From: Nanobdellota archaeon | Lineage (GTDB): Archaea; Nanobdellota; Nanobdellia; Parvarchaeales; Parvarchaeaceae | Length of the DNA: 64,000 nt | Assembly: GCA_021818905.1 (NCBI GenBank) | Contig: JAKASS010000001.1 | Coordinates: 53,548 to 117,547, forward strand | Direction of reading: 5' to 3' | Shown: in pieces, positions 49,462 through 58,227 of the stretch | How the letters are laid out: every line of letters starts with the position of its first letter | Numbering within the stretch: position 1 is the first letter of the stretch | Program-made: the position numbers and the translations under genes | Notes under the pieces: model-generated | Database searches by the model: none | What the model saw: the letters and a program-made list of their open reading frames with translations, nothing else | Told to the model about the DNA's origin: nothing

Positions 49462-50098
49462 AAATCTCCGCAAAAGGCTCCTCTTGCTCCAATTCTACCC
49501 TGCCCATGTTCGACAAAAATAGGAGGGGCAAGAACGTGTAAATAAATTCTTTCCTATCTTTTTTATTCAAAAGCTCGGAAAACGCTATAACCTCCTTATA
49601 ACCAAACATTCTTATAAGTTTTTCTATAAGGAAATTTATTCTCTCTTCTATTTTTATCTCCTTTAATTCTATCTTAAAATTTATTTTTTCTTTTATATTA
49701 TATCTAAGCGCCTCTCTTATCGTGCTTATGAGCTCAGAAAATGTTATTTTCCTGTTCCTTATAAGGGGCAGCTTTGGGGTAATAGATATATCGTACGGTA
49801 TCGCCCTGACATAATTGCTGCCATTTTCGCTTTCCGCCACCGCTATATTTTTCTTGAGTATTTCATCTGTAGCCATATCGGACTTCATTCTCAATAGTAT
49901 AGCCGCCGTGTATACGAATTTTCCGCCATATCTAAAATCTATTCTGTTATTTTTGATTATAGACCAAAAACGATCTGTTATTTTTATAATGTCTATATCC
50001 ATCGGGTTCATGCCTTCTTCTCTTATTATAGAGGATATAAGGTGCTCCCAGCCTAGCTCGTCATCGAGTATAAGCTTGTAGAGGTCTTCGTACTCCAT
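49436..50098 (-). CDS. scpA: Condensin kleisin subunit ScpA
   Basis: A 220-residue kleisin that bridges SMC heads. The N-terminus (YKLILDDELGWEHLISSIIR) binds the SMC neck, the central helical part includes AAILLRMKSDMA, and the C-terminal winged helix (KEVIAFSELLNKKDRKEFIY and FLPLLFLSNMGRVEL) binds the SMC cap. It starts 3 bases after the cdc48 stop, linking chromosome folding to that operon. Confidence 0.86.
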   Translation of the reverse strand: MEYEDLYKLILDDELGWEHLISSIIREEGMNPMDIDIIKITDRFWSIIKNNRIDFRYGGKFVYTAAILLRMKSDMATDEILKKNIAVAESENGSNYVRAIPYDISITPKLPLIRNRKITFSELISTIREALRYNIKEKINFKIELKEIKIEERINFLIEKLIRMFGYKEVIAFSELLNKKDRKEFIYTFLPLLFLSNMGRVELEQEEPFAEIYVKNKRIR

Positions 50099-50101
50099 TG
50101 T

Positions 50102-52402
50102 TTAACCGAAGTAGGTAAGTTCCCCAGATTTAGTCTTTCGTGTGTAAACCTTGACTGCTGTCTCTTCGTACCTCTTTACTTCATCAGCTGTAAGACTTGG
50201 CTTGACTATATCAAATGCCTTTTCAAGATCGTCTTTGCTGATTTTTTCGGCCCCTATGTCGTTTCTGAGCGCTACCATGCCCGCTTCTTTTGTAAGTCGT
50301 TCGATATCTGAACCGACGTATCCCTCAGATCTAGATGCAAGAGAATCGATTAATTTCTCCTTGTCCCCTTCTATCGGCATCCTATCTAGGTATACTTTAA
50401 AGATAGCTTTTCGTTCTTTTTCGTTCGGGGGCGGCACAAAAACCACGCTGTCAAATCTACCCGACCTCAAAATCGCGGAATCTATCCTGTCTATTCTATT
50501 TGTTGCTGCGATAACAACCACATTTTTAAGCGGTTCTATTCCATCTAGTTCTGTCAGAAGCTGGTTTACTACCTGTTCATTTGCATTGCTGCCTTCAAAA
50601 CTTGACCTTGAGGAAGCTATGCTGTCTATCTCATCGATAAAGATTATTGCGGGCGATACTTGTCTGGCTTTGTCGAATATTTCTCTTATCCTTTTTTCGC
50701 TTTCGCCGACGTATTTGTTATATATCTCCGGCCCCTTTATCGCAATAAAATTGGATTCTGTCTCATTGGCAATCGCTTTAGCAAGCATAGTCTTGCCGGT
50801 CCCCGGTGGACCGTAAAGCAGTATGCCCTTTGGCGGCATTATTCCGACTTTCTTAAATGCTTCTGGGTGTTTTATTGGCCATTCGATTGCTTCTCTTAAC
50901 TGGTCTTTAACCCTGTCAAGACCGCCAACATCGTTCCAGCTTACGTTTGGTTTTTCTACCAAAACCTCACGCATGGCGCTAGGCCTTACAAATCTTAATG
51001 CTTCAATAAAGTCATCCATCTTTACTATTAATCTTTCTAGAACGGTCTTCGGAATATTCTCGTGCTCCTTAAGATTTAAATCATTTATGTTGCGCCTTAT
51101 AACGTTCATTGCAGCCTCTTTGATCAGCGATTCGAGATCTGCACCGACGAAGCCGTGTGTTATTTTTGCCAAGTGTTCTAATCCATCCGGACCAACCGAT
51201 TTGTCCAAAGGCATGTTTCTTGTGTGTATTTTTAGTATTTCCAGCCTCCCCTTTTCGTTTGGAACCCCTATGATTATCTCCCTGTCAAAACGTCCGGGTC
51301 TTCTCAGAGCTGGATCTATAGCATTTGGCCTGTTTGTGGCGGCTATCACGATAACTTTTCCTCTTCCTTTAAGGCCGTCCATTAGCGTGAGAAGCTGCGA
51401 CACCACGCGATGTTCTACCTCGCCTATGCTTTCCTCTCTTTTTGTCGCTATAGCGTCTATTTCGTCGATGAAGATTATTGATGGGGCATTCTTCTCTGCT
51501 TCTTCAAATAATTCTCTCAGTTTCTTTTCTGCGTCGCCGACCCACTTGCTCATTACTTCTGGTCCGTTTATCGAGATAAAGTGCGCGTCACTCTCGTCTG
51601 CGACTGCTCTAGCTAAGAGGGTCTTACCGGTTCCTGGCGGACCGTAAAGCAATACTCCTTTAGGAGGAGTTATTCCCAAGCGCATGAAAATTTCCGGATG
51701 TTTCAATGGCATCTCGACCATCTCCCTTATCTTGCCCACGGCGTCAGAAAGACCGCCGACATCTTCGTAACTTATGTGTTTTACTCTTGTTTCTTCCGAC
51801 ATTTTCACCGGTTCCAGGGAAATATTTATCTCGGTATCTTCGGTTATTAAGACGTTTCCCTTCGGTGAAGTAGCCGTTACTACAAATCTAAATTCGGAAA
51901 GACCAAAAAAGGCGCCCCCGGGGAATCCCCCGCCCTGGAAAAAGGCGTTAAAAAGATCCTCACCAAAAATAGAGCCCATGCTGCCGCCTTTATTGCTATT
52001 GCCTACAGTGACTAGGTCTCCTTTAGACACGGCCCTGCCGTTCAAAAGTCTTCCTACGAGTTCTTCTCCCCCCTTTATAGAAGTATTCGATACCGGGGCG
52101 AGATTTACGACATCTGCTTCGGTTATATCAGCTTTTCGCACCGTGATATTTTCGCCTATCGCAGCCTTAGCGTTCTTTCTCGTAGTTCCGTCCATCCTTA
52201 CCAGTCTTAAATTTAAATCGGATGGATAAGCTCGTTCCACCACTGCGACAGTCTTGCGGTTTCCTTCTATTTCAACGTAATCACCGACTCTTACACCTAT
52301 CTCTTTCATCGATGCCGTGTCTATCCTTACAGAGTTAAAACCTATATCGTCTTGGTGCGCCTCTGCTACCCTTAATTCTACCCCGCGATTTTCATTTTCC
52401 AT
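50102..52402 (-). CDS. cdc48: Cdc48/p97-family AAA ATPase
   Basis: A double-AAA unfoldase that feeds substrates to the proteasome. The 766-residue protein starts at ATG 52402 with GAGGAGG nine bases upstream; a start 30 bases earlier is less likely. It has an N-terminal double-psi barrel (about 5-85) and a second N subdomain. An unusual Gly/Phe-rich insert (NAFFQGGGFPGGAFFG near 155-170) interrupts the latter. D1 and D2 each carry GPPGTGKT, IIFIDEID and the second region of homology. The C-terminus ends LTYFG, like the hydrophobic proteasome-binding HbYX-type tail. It follows the 163-residue gene with a 5-base gap when counted from that gene's stop. Confidence 0.94.
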   Translation of the reverse strand: MENENRGVELRVAEAHQDDIGFNSVRIDTASMKEIGVRVGDYVEIEGNRKTVAVVERAYPSDLNLRLVRMDGTTRKNAKAAIGENITVRKADITEADVVNLAPVSNTSIKGGEELVGRLLNGRAVSKGDLVTVGNSNKGGSMGSIFGEDLFNAFFQGGGFPGGAFFGLSEFRFVVTATSPKGNVLITEDTEINISLEPVKMSEETRVKHISYEDVGGLSDAVGKIREMVEMPLKHPEIFMRLGITPPKGVLLYGPPGTGKTLLARAVADESDAHFISINGPEVMSKWVGDAEKKLRELFEEAEKNAPSIIFIDEIDAIATKREESIGEVEHRVVSQLLTLMDGLKGRGKVIVIAATNRPNAIDPALRRPGRFDREIIIGVPNEKGRLEILKIHTRNMPLDKSVGPDGLEHLAKITHGFVGADLESLIKEAAMNVIRRNINDLNLKEHENIPKTVLERLIVKMDDFIEALRFVRPSAMREVLVEKPNVSWNDVGGLDRVKDQLREAIEWPIKHPEAFKKVGIMPPKGILLYGPPGTGKTMLAKAIANETESNFIAIKGPEIYNKYVGESEKRIREIFDKARQVSPAIIFIDEIDSIASSRSSFEGSNANEQVVNQLLTELDGIEPLKNVVVIAATNRIDRIDSAILRSGRFDSVVFVPPPNEKERKAIFKVYLDRMPIEGDKEKLIDSLASRSEGYVGSDIERLTKEAGMVALRNDIGAEKISKDDLEKAFDIVKPSLTADEVKRYEETAVKVYTRKTKSGELTYFG

Positions 52403-52406
52403 TTTC

Positions 52407-52898
52407 TTATTCCTCCTCAAATAAAAGTACACGTCTCTTGCTGTACTTTACATTCCATTTTCTTATGAAACTTTCAAGTTCCTTTTCGTTTTCTGAAGGA
52501 AGCGCTATTACGCTTTTGCTTAGTCTTCTTCCCCCAAAATTCTGAAGTATGCCGCTGTTTCCTCTTCTGCCTAGAAGTGCATAATTAAAAAGCACCTTTC
52601 TGGTCTGGTCGAGCTTTGTAAGATCGTAAAATATTTCGGTAGTTTGATCAAAGCCCATTTTTTCCAGCAGCGGTTCGTTATCGAATATGCTTTTGGTATC
52701 GCTCAATTCCTTCAATAGATGATTGTGGACCATAGCAAAAAGGTCTGTAAACTCTAGGTTGTTGCCACCAAGTGCTTCTCTCACCTTTTCTTCTGAAGTC
52801 GTGGTGTCCTCCTTAAATATTATATATATTTTATCTTCTTTTTTGACGATGTCAAAAACGGTATCCATTATATCCGTGGGGAGTTCATTGAAGTCCAT
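52407..52898 (-). CDS. Uncharacterised 163-residue protein leading the cdc48 operon
   Basis: I do not recognise this protein. It is soluble and acidic with a short basic stretch near the end (KWNVKYSKRRVLLFEEE). A GRRGNSGILQNFGGRRLSK loop near 112-130 looks like a possible phosphate or nucleic-acid contact. No helix-turn-helix is convincing. It is the first gene before cdc48 and its promoter has two palindromic operators, so it could be a stress protein, a Cdc48 cofactor or an unusual regulator. Confidence 0.7.
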   Translation of the reverse strand: MDFNELPTDIMDTVFDIVKKEDKIYIIFKEDTTTSEEKVREALGGNNLEFTDLFAMVHNHLLKELSDTKSIFDNEPLLEKMGFDQTTEIFYDLTKLDQTRKVLFNYALLGRRGNSGILQNFGGRRLSKSVIALPSENEKELESFIRKWNVKYSKRRVLLFEEE

Positions 52899-52901
52899 GG
52901 T

Positions 52902-52950
52902 GTTTATAGTAAACCATTGGGTGTTATTGTATATAAAGTTTACTGTAAAC
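52902..52950 (-). promoter_or_regulatory. Promoter of the cdc48 operon with two palindromic operators
   Basis: Reverse-strand TATA element TTTATATAC (52937-52929). Inverted repeat GTTTA-TAG-TAAAC at 52902-52914 covers the predicted transcription start; GTTTAC-T-GTAAAC at 52938-52950 abuts the TATA box at the BRE position. Both are followed by CCA (on the + strand), and their centres are 36 bp apart, so they are two copies of one site. Repression by blocking TBP/TFB and initiation is the likely logic. Confidence 0.62.
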
Positions 52951-53033
52951 CAATTTAGGCCATAAAAAGCTATATATATTGTATAGTGAAAAGCAAAATC
53001 GATTAATAAATAATAGAAAAGACTGTACTCATA

Positions 53034-53789
53034 ATGGCTAAGCTAGTATTCATAGGAACCGGTTCTGGCGGTTTTGTAGGCAGCGAGAGACAGAATCCTT
53101 CTGTTTATTTTGACGGAATACTTTTTGATTGCGGCGCAGGTACGAATGGCAGGCTATATGATCTAGAGCTTCTAAACAAAGTAGAAGTGATTCTTATAAG
53201 CCATCTTCACAGCGATCATATAAGCGGTATTTATGACTTGCTTGTGCAGATTGCGATAGACGGTTCGCTAAATAAAACGGAAAGGGCTATCGAAATATTT
53301 TCGCCGCCTGGACTTTCTAAGCTTATAACCGATTATGTGAAAACTGAAGCCATATCCAGTGATCTTCTAAAATTCGCTAATTTCAAGCTGCACGAAACAG
53401 AAAGTTTAGATATAAAAATAAAAGGTAAACATATAATTGGTGTAAAGCTCGACCATCTCGCCTTTAATTTGGGCTATCCTATTGACAACGGAAAAACTAA
53501 GGTTGCTTATTCTGGCGATACTAGGGTGCCTAGTGCTATAGAAAAACTTAAAACTGACTATTTGATACACGAAGCTTCTTTTCCAGAAAAGTATAAAGAT
53601 CTCGCAATCAAATTCGGACACAGCACTGCGAAAGATGCCGCTAAAACCGCTGTAAAAATGGGGGCTAAAAGACTTTTTCTTACACACTTAAACAACAGGT
53701 CCGGTCCTGCAGACGAGATAGAATCTGAAGCAAAAGAAGTCTTCAAAAATTCAATAGTAGTAAATGATTTTAATAGCTTTGAGATCTAA
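53034..53789 (+). CDS. MBL-fold metallohydrolase (RNase Z-like)
   Basis: A 251-residue metallo-beta-lactamase-fold enzyme. FIGTGSGGFVGSERQNPSVY and LFDCGAGT open the fold; ISHLHSDHISG near 59-69 is the zinc motif, with VAYSGDTRVP, HEASFPEK, FGHST and FLTHLN as later ligands. It resembles tRNase Z and related phosphodiesterases, but the window already holds a standard RNase Z (27640-28557) and this copy lacks that exosite. Substrate is unknown. It is divergent from the cdc48 operon, so the shared intergenic operators might also affect it. Confidence 0.84.
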   Translation: MAKLVFIGTGSGGFVGSERQNPSVYFDGILFDCGAGTNGRLYDLELLNKVEVILISHLHSDHISGIYDLLVQIAIDGSLNKTERAIEIFSPPGLSKLITDYVKTEAISSDLLKFANFKLHETESLDIKIKGKHIIGVKLDHLAFNLGYPIDNGKTKVAYSGDTRVPSAIEKLKTDYLIHEASFPEKYKDLAIKFGHSTAKDAAKTAVKMGAKRLFLTHLNNRSGPADEIESEAKEVFKNSIVVNDFNSFEI

Positions 53790-53794
53790 AGTTT

Positions 53795-55585
53795 CTAATT
53801 CAGAGACTTCAATTTATCGACAAGCCCTCTGACTATGTCGAACCCGCCATCCCAGAATTCCTGCGAGTTTATGTCTATGCCTGTTTTCTTAAGTATGTTT
53901 TCAGGGGTTTCTGAGCCGCCGGCTGCAAGTATGCCCAATATCTTTGGCTTGAAGCTTTCTCCTTCCTCTTTGTATTTTTTGTAAAGTGAAAGCGTCAAAA
54001 GTCCTCCAAAACTGTAAGCATAACAGTAAAATGGTGTATGGTATATGTGGGGTATCATCGACCATTCCCACCTAAATTCATCCGGTATTTCTGATAAAGA
54101 GTCTCCAAACTGCTCTTTAAGATTCGACATGTATAGATCACATAGTTCTTTTGTTGTAGCACCTTTCGCCACGGCTTCGTGCGCTGCATTCTCAAAAAGT
54201 ACGAAGTAAGCTTGCCTTTGTATTGTTGCGTATAGGTCACCGAGCCTATCTACCAAAAGCTCTGTCTTTACTTTATCGTCATTTTCTCTGTCCATCAACT
54301 TTTCAGACATGACCATCTCTCCGAGTATAGAAGCAGTTTCTGCCATTGGCAGTCCGGGATTTTGGGTAAGTACTGAATGAGAAGACGCAAGCAATGCGTT
54401 TATACCATGACCCGATTCGTGCGCCACTGTAAACACGTCTCTCACACGGCCAGTATAATTTAATTTGATGAAAGGTACTATATTTGGACCTACATTCATA
54501 TTGTATGCCCCAGACTGCTTTCCAGGTCTTATTTCAGAGTCTACATGGTCGCTATCGAAGATTTTTCTAGCAAGCTCACTGAATTTTGGATCAAACTCCT
54601 GGAATACGTCTAATACTAGATTAACTCCATCAGAATATCTGAATTTTTTGTCTGATTTAGTTGTAGGTGCGTAAATATCATATCTGCTAAGCTTGTCGAC
54701 GCCTAAGAGCTTTGCTTTAAGTTTAAAGAAATCCTGGAATGCGCCCACGTTCTTTCTACAAGAAGATAGTAAAGCATCAATTGCAGAGTCCGATATCCCG
54801 TTTTTCATGTTCCTAGACGAGATGGGCGAAGAATAATTCCGCAGTTTAAGATTTTCATTCGACCAGTCTCTAACTACATTCATGTAAATCGCCCCTAGCA
54901 AGTCTCCATTTTCTGCATTTTTAGATAAAATCGCGTGATACGCGGCCCTTCTCTTTTTTGGATTTGTGCTCTGAAACAAAGACAAAAGTTCTCCCTCTGT
55001 AAACTTTTTAGATTTTCCTTTGCCATCTTTTTCCGTTTTGCCATCTATTTTAAGTACATAGCTAAAGCCGTTTGTGACCTGGTCATATAAGTCTGACCAT
55101 GCTGATTCACTCGTGATATTTTTTAGGTTTATAGCCTGTTCGACTTTTTCGTCTAAAGTATGCGATGTTAGTTTTCTCATTTTTGTAAGATAGAATCTAT
55201 GGTCTGTGTTTTCAGGTAGCAAGTCGCTCGCGGTTTTTTCGTCCAGCCCTAACCACCACAACTTAAGGAAAAGCCTCTTATTCTGCATTTCAGTCATTAT
55301 GTCTTCCGCTTTGTCTAAAAATGCCTTTGCCTCCTGAGAAGAAGTATTCTCCGTGAACCGCATTTGTGCATAGCTTATTAAGCGAATAGCTGATGCGGTT
55401 ATGTCTTCTTCAAGCCGCACAGCTCCTGCTACGTCTTCCCTTGATAGGTGCCCTAGATTAGTCCTTAATGTCTCAAATTGTGATACTTTTTTATTTAAGT
55501 CTGCTAAGAAGCTGTCAAATTTCTGGCCTTCTGTCGCTTCTAAAACATCGCTAAGGTCCCATTTCTTCTGCTTATATTCTGTCAT
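53795..55585 (-). CDS. pepF: M3-family oligoendopeptidase F
   Basis: A cytosolic zinc endopeptidase that cuts short peptides. The 596-residue protein starts at ATG 55585 (MTEYKQKKWDLSDVL); a TTG two codons earlier is also in frame. The zinc motif HESGHGINALLA near 387 is followed by the third ligand in MAETASILGEMVMSE and the substrate-closing HIYHTPFYCYAYSFGGLL near 530. Complete. It may act on the same proteasomal peptides as the M1 aminopeptidase. Confidence 0.93.
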   Translation of the reverse strand: MTEYKQKKWDLSDVLEATEGQKFDSFLADLNKKVSQFETLRTNLGHLSREDVAGAVRLEEDITASAIRLISYAQMRFTENTSSQEAKAFLDKAEDIMTEMQNKRLFLKLWWLGLDEKTASDLLPENTDHRFYLTKMRKLTSHTLDEKVEQAINLKNITSESAWSDLYDQVTNGFSYVLKIDGKTEKDGKGKSKKFTEGELLSLFQSTNPKKRRAAYHAILSKNAENGDLLGAIYMNVVRDWSNENLKLRNYSSPISSRNMKNGISDSAIDALLSSCRKNVGAFQDFFKLKAKLLGVDKLSRYDIYAPTTKSDKKFRYSDGVNLVLDVFQEFDPKFSELARKIFDSDHVDSEIRPGKQSGAYNMNVGPNIVPFIKLNYTGRVRDVFTVAHESGHGINALLASSHSVLTQNPGLPMAETASILGEMVMSEKLMDRENDDKVKTELLVDRLGDLYATIQRQAYFVLFENAAHEAVAKGATTKELCDLYMSNLKEQFGDSLSEIPDEFRWEWSMIPHIYHTPFYCYAYSFGGLLTLSLYKKYKEEGESFKPKILGILAAGGSETPENILKKTGIDINSQEFWDGGFDIVRGLVDKLKSLN

Positions 55586-55659
55586 AACCAAATCGCATTA
55601 AATCCATTAATTTTACTATATTAGAGTGATAATACCGCATATAAATACTTTTAATCTAC

Positions 55660-56334
55660 TCATGACTTTACCGACTTGTCGTATTCTACTTTGGATATGG
55701 CCCCTTTAGAGAATTTTAGACGATAAGGATATCTGCCAAATTCATTTATGACATAAAGATTTCCTGAATCGGATAATAGTGCCCCTCTTGGGCGTTGTCT
55801 AATCGATTCTTCGACTTTTCTTATTAAAGAATCGTTCCCGTTCTTATGGAGATTTTCTGCGTTTAATAAAATTATATTTTCTACTGTTAAACTTCTCTGG
55901 CATTCGTCACATGAGTATTTATCACCCGGAAAGAATTCGTCAACTTTTAGTTCTTCCCAGCATTCGCATCTAAAATATACGTCTGGAACCGTCCCTTTAA
56001 ATCCCGTAAATACCCCGAGCCAGACTTTATCGTGGAGCGTGTAGCCGCTGTACATCTCGTCAGAGACGTGTTTTGCTAGGTAATTTATTCTGTGCGCTTC
56101 TTCGTGCTTTAGCGTATTCTTTATTTTAGCTTCGTCTTTGCTAGATAGATAGCTTTCGCTGATCGCAATCGTCTTTCTTCTCTTGCTCCAGTTAGGAACG
56201 CAGTTACCCTGCACTAGCGTATAATTCTTTGGATCAAAACACTGATATGTTTGTATAATCTGTATTGATTCGCTCGTTTCGGATAGCTCTTCTCTAAGCT
56301 CGCCAAGCAGCCTTTCCAATGTTTCTATGGCCAT
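55660..56334 (-). CDS. SprT-like HExxH zinc protein
   Basis: A 224-residue protein. A helical N-terminus leads to KHEEAHRIN near 77-85, an HExxH zinc-metalloprotease motif, with a further His in TLHDKVW as the likely third ligand. CECWEELK...CDEC near 125-145 forms a zinc ribbon. This HExxH-plus-zinc-ribbon order is that of SprT/Spartan-type proteases, though overall similarity is weak. A TATA element (reverse strand, near 56358-56366) is about 27 bases upstream. Confidence 0.68.
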   Translation of the reverse strand: MAIETLERLLGELREELSETSESIQIIQTYQCFDPKNYTLVQGNCVPNWSKRRKTIAISESYLSSKDEAKIKNTLKHEEAHRINYLAKHVSDEMYSGYTLHDKVWLGVFTGFKGTVPDVYFRCECWEELKVDEFFPGDKYSCDECQRSLTVENIILLNAENLHKNGNDSLIRKVEESIRQRPRGALLSDSGNLYVINEFGRYPYRLKFSKGAISKVEYDKSVKS

Positions 56335-56378
56335 TTAGTCTTATAGAAGTGTTCCGCTATATAAAAGGTATTATAACA

Positions 56379-57998
56379 TCATTTTATCAAAGATTGACTC
56401 TGTTCGTGCATGAATTGTTCGAGATAGAACCTACTGCCCGTGCCTTTTCCAGTCAATCCACTATTTTTCCAACCGACAAAACTGTGTAAGCCGACTATGG
56501 CCCCTGTTGTAGCGCCTATTTCTCTATTAACGTAAGTGACGCCTGCTTGTATTCCGTTGAAGAATTTCTTTATCTCGCTACGTTTTTTACTGTATAATCC
56601 GGCGGTCAATCCGTATTCCGTTTCATTCGCCTTTTTCATGGCTCCGTCGAATGTCTTGTAAGTAGCCAAGACTAGGAATGGCGTGAATAGTTCTTCGTGA
56701 AACAGTCGGTTCTTTTCATCTACTTCTGCTATAGTCGGCTCTACATATATTCCTTTAAGACCTACATCGACTTGTTTGCCACCGAAAAGTGCCTTTCCAG
56801 ATTTTCTTACCTCTTCTACCGCGTTATTATATTTTTTTTGGGCTTCTTCGCTTATGAGCGGCCCAATGTAAACTCCCTTATTCAGAGGATTGCCTATGTT
56901 TAATTTTTTGACTTTTTCTAAAAGTCTCTTAACAAATTCTTCTTTAACCGATTCCTGGACGTAAACACGAGAAGTCGCACTGCATTTTTGTCCACAAAAA
57001 CCGAATGCGGAACTGGTTACTCCTTTTGCGGCTATGTCTAAGTCTGCATACTTTGAGACTATTACGGGGTTCTTTCCGCCCATTTCCACGACAAAAACCT
57101 TGTGCAAACCGAGTTCATTGCTCTTCTTTATCATGCTTAATCCCACTGCTCTCGAACCTGTGAAGGCTATTCCGCTGACCTTTGGATTTGTGACGAACTC
57201 GTCTCCTATCTCAGAACCCGGGCCGCTAAGATAATTAAAAACTCCTGCAGGCAAACCTGCTTCTTCGAATATCTCGTATATTTTAAAACCGGAAAGCATC
57301 GTCATGTTGCCTGTGGATGAAGGCTTAAACACTACAGTGTTTCCTGTTATCAAAGCACCGGTAGACATGCCTACAGATATAGAAATCGGGAAATTGAAAG
57401 GCGCTATAACCCCGAATACACCATACGGCTTCATTCTTACCGTAACCTCTTCCCGCATGCCGGGCGCTCCTTGAAAACCTGCCGCGGTCTTTACAGTGCT
57501 TTCGGCCGACTTATTCTTTGATATGTAACCTTTATTGGACTCTACGAGATCTGAATAATATCTAATAAAATCTATCGCTTCGTCTACTTCGCCTACAGAC
57601 TCGTACCTACTTTTACCGTTTTCTATGCTCAAAATTGCCGCCATGGTGAATTTTTCCTTCGCAAAAATACGGGCGGCTTTTCTGAATATCCCGATCCTTT
57701 CCTTATAATTTAGAACGCCCCATCCACTAAAGGCATCAAAGGCCGCGTCTATCGCTATATGTGTAAGCTCTCTTGTGCCCTTCTGAAAAGTGCCTACATT
57801 CGCCTTGTCTATCGGAGAAAGTTCGACAAGTTTTTCCTTTGAGTGAACCTCTTTGCCGCCTATGTAAACCGGAAATTCTTTTCCGAGGACCTCTTTTTTT
57901 ACCTTTTCTACTGCTCTATCAAAAAGGCCATCGAACTCGGCTTCTTTGCCGGCTTCTAGAAATTTTTGAAAGGTAGACTCATTCACGAACTTTTTCAT
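56379..57998 (-). CDS. NAD(P)-dependent aldehyde dehydrogenase
   Basis: A 539-residue ALDH superfamily enzyme. GVIAPFNFPISISVGMSTGA (substrate/NAD region), IAFTGSRAVG (Rossmann GxxxxG), VEMGGKNPV (catalytic Glu) and AFGFCGQKCSATSR (catalytic Cys) are present, followed by EELFTPFLVL. Similarity is strongest to 1-pyrroline-5-carboxylate dehydrogenase-like enzymes by the FCGQKCSA motif, but no proline gene is nearby to support that. Stand-alone gene with a leaderless-type TATA box. Confidence 0.9.
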   Translation of the reverse strand: MKKFVNESTFQKFLEAGKEAEFDGLFDRAVEKVKKEVLGKEFPVYIGGKEVHSKEKLVELSPIDKANVGTFQKGTRELTHIAIDAAFDAFSGWGVLNYKERIGIFRKAARIFAKEKFTMAAILSIENGKSRYESVGEVDEAIDFIRYYSDLVESNKGYISKNKSAESTVKTAAGFQGAPGMREEVTVRMKPYGVFGVIAPFNFPISISVGMSTGALITGNTVVFKPSSTGNMTMLSGFKIYEIFEEAGLPAGVFNYLSGPGSEIGDEFVTNPKVSGIAFTGSRAVGLSMIKKSNELGLHKVFVVEMGGKNPVIVSKYADLDIAAKGVTSSAFGFCGQKCSATSRVYVQESVKEEFVKRLLEKVKKLNIGNPLNKGVYIGPLISEEAQKKYNNAVEEVRKSGKALFGGKQVDVGLKGIYVEPTIAEVDEKNRLFHEELFTPFLVLATYKTFDGAMKKANETEYGLTAGLYSKKRSEIKKFFNGIQAGVTYVNREIGATTGAIVGLHSFVGWKNSGLTGKGTGSRFYLEQFMHEQSQSLIK

Positions 57999-58062
57999 AT
58001 TTACTTAATTCCCTCTTTGTTATTATATATTATTTTATACTGTCTTCAAGAGATTTTAAAAT

Positions 58063-58135
58063 TAGCCCTGACCGGATTTGAACCGGTGTTACAGGCTCCA
58101 AAGGCCCATGTACTTGGCCACTATACTACAGGGCT
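58063..58135 (-). tRNA. tRNA-Gln (UUG)
   Basis: On the reverse strand: acceptor AGCCCTG/CAGGGCT, D stem GTAT/GTAC, anticodon loop CTTTGGA (anticodon TTG), T arm ACCGG/CCGGT with TTCAAAT, discriminator A. No intron and no encoded CCA. Confidence 0.95.
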
Positions 58136-58227
58136 ATAAGAAGCCTTAACCCATGATTATTCTTAAACGTTAAAAAATTACGCTAAAATATTTGAAGATT
58201 TAAATATCAAAGTTAATATAAGACTAA

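Noticed and set aside
50151-52229. Long plus-strand frames opposite cdc48
   Set aside because: They are shadows of the strongly conserved AAA ATPase and show only Ser/Leu-rich low-complexity translations.
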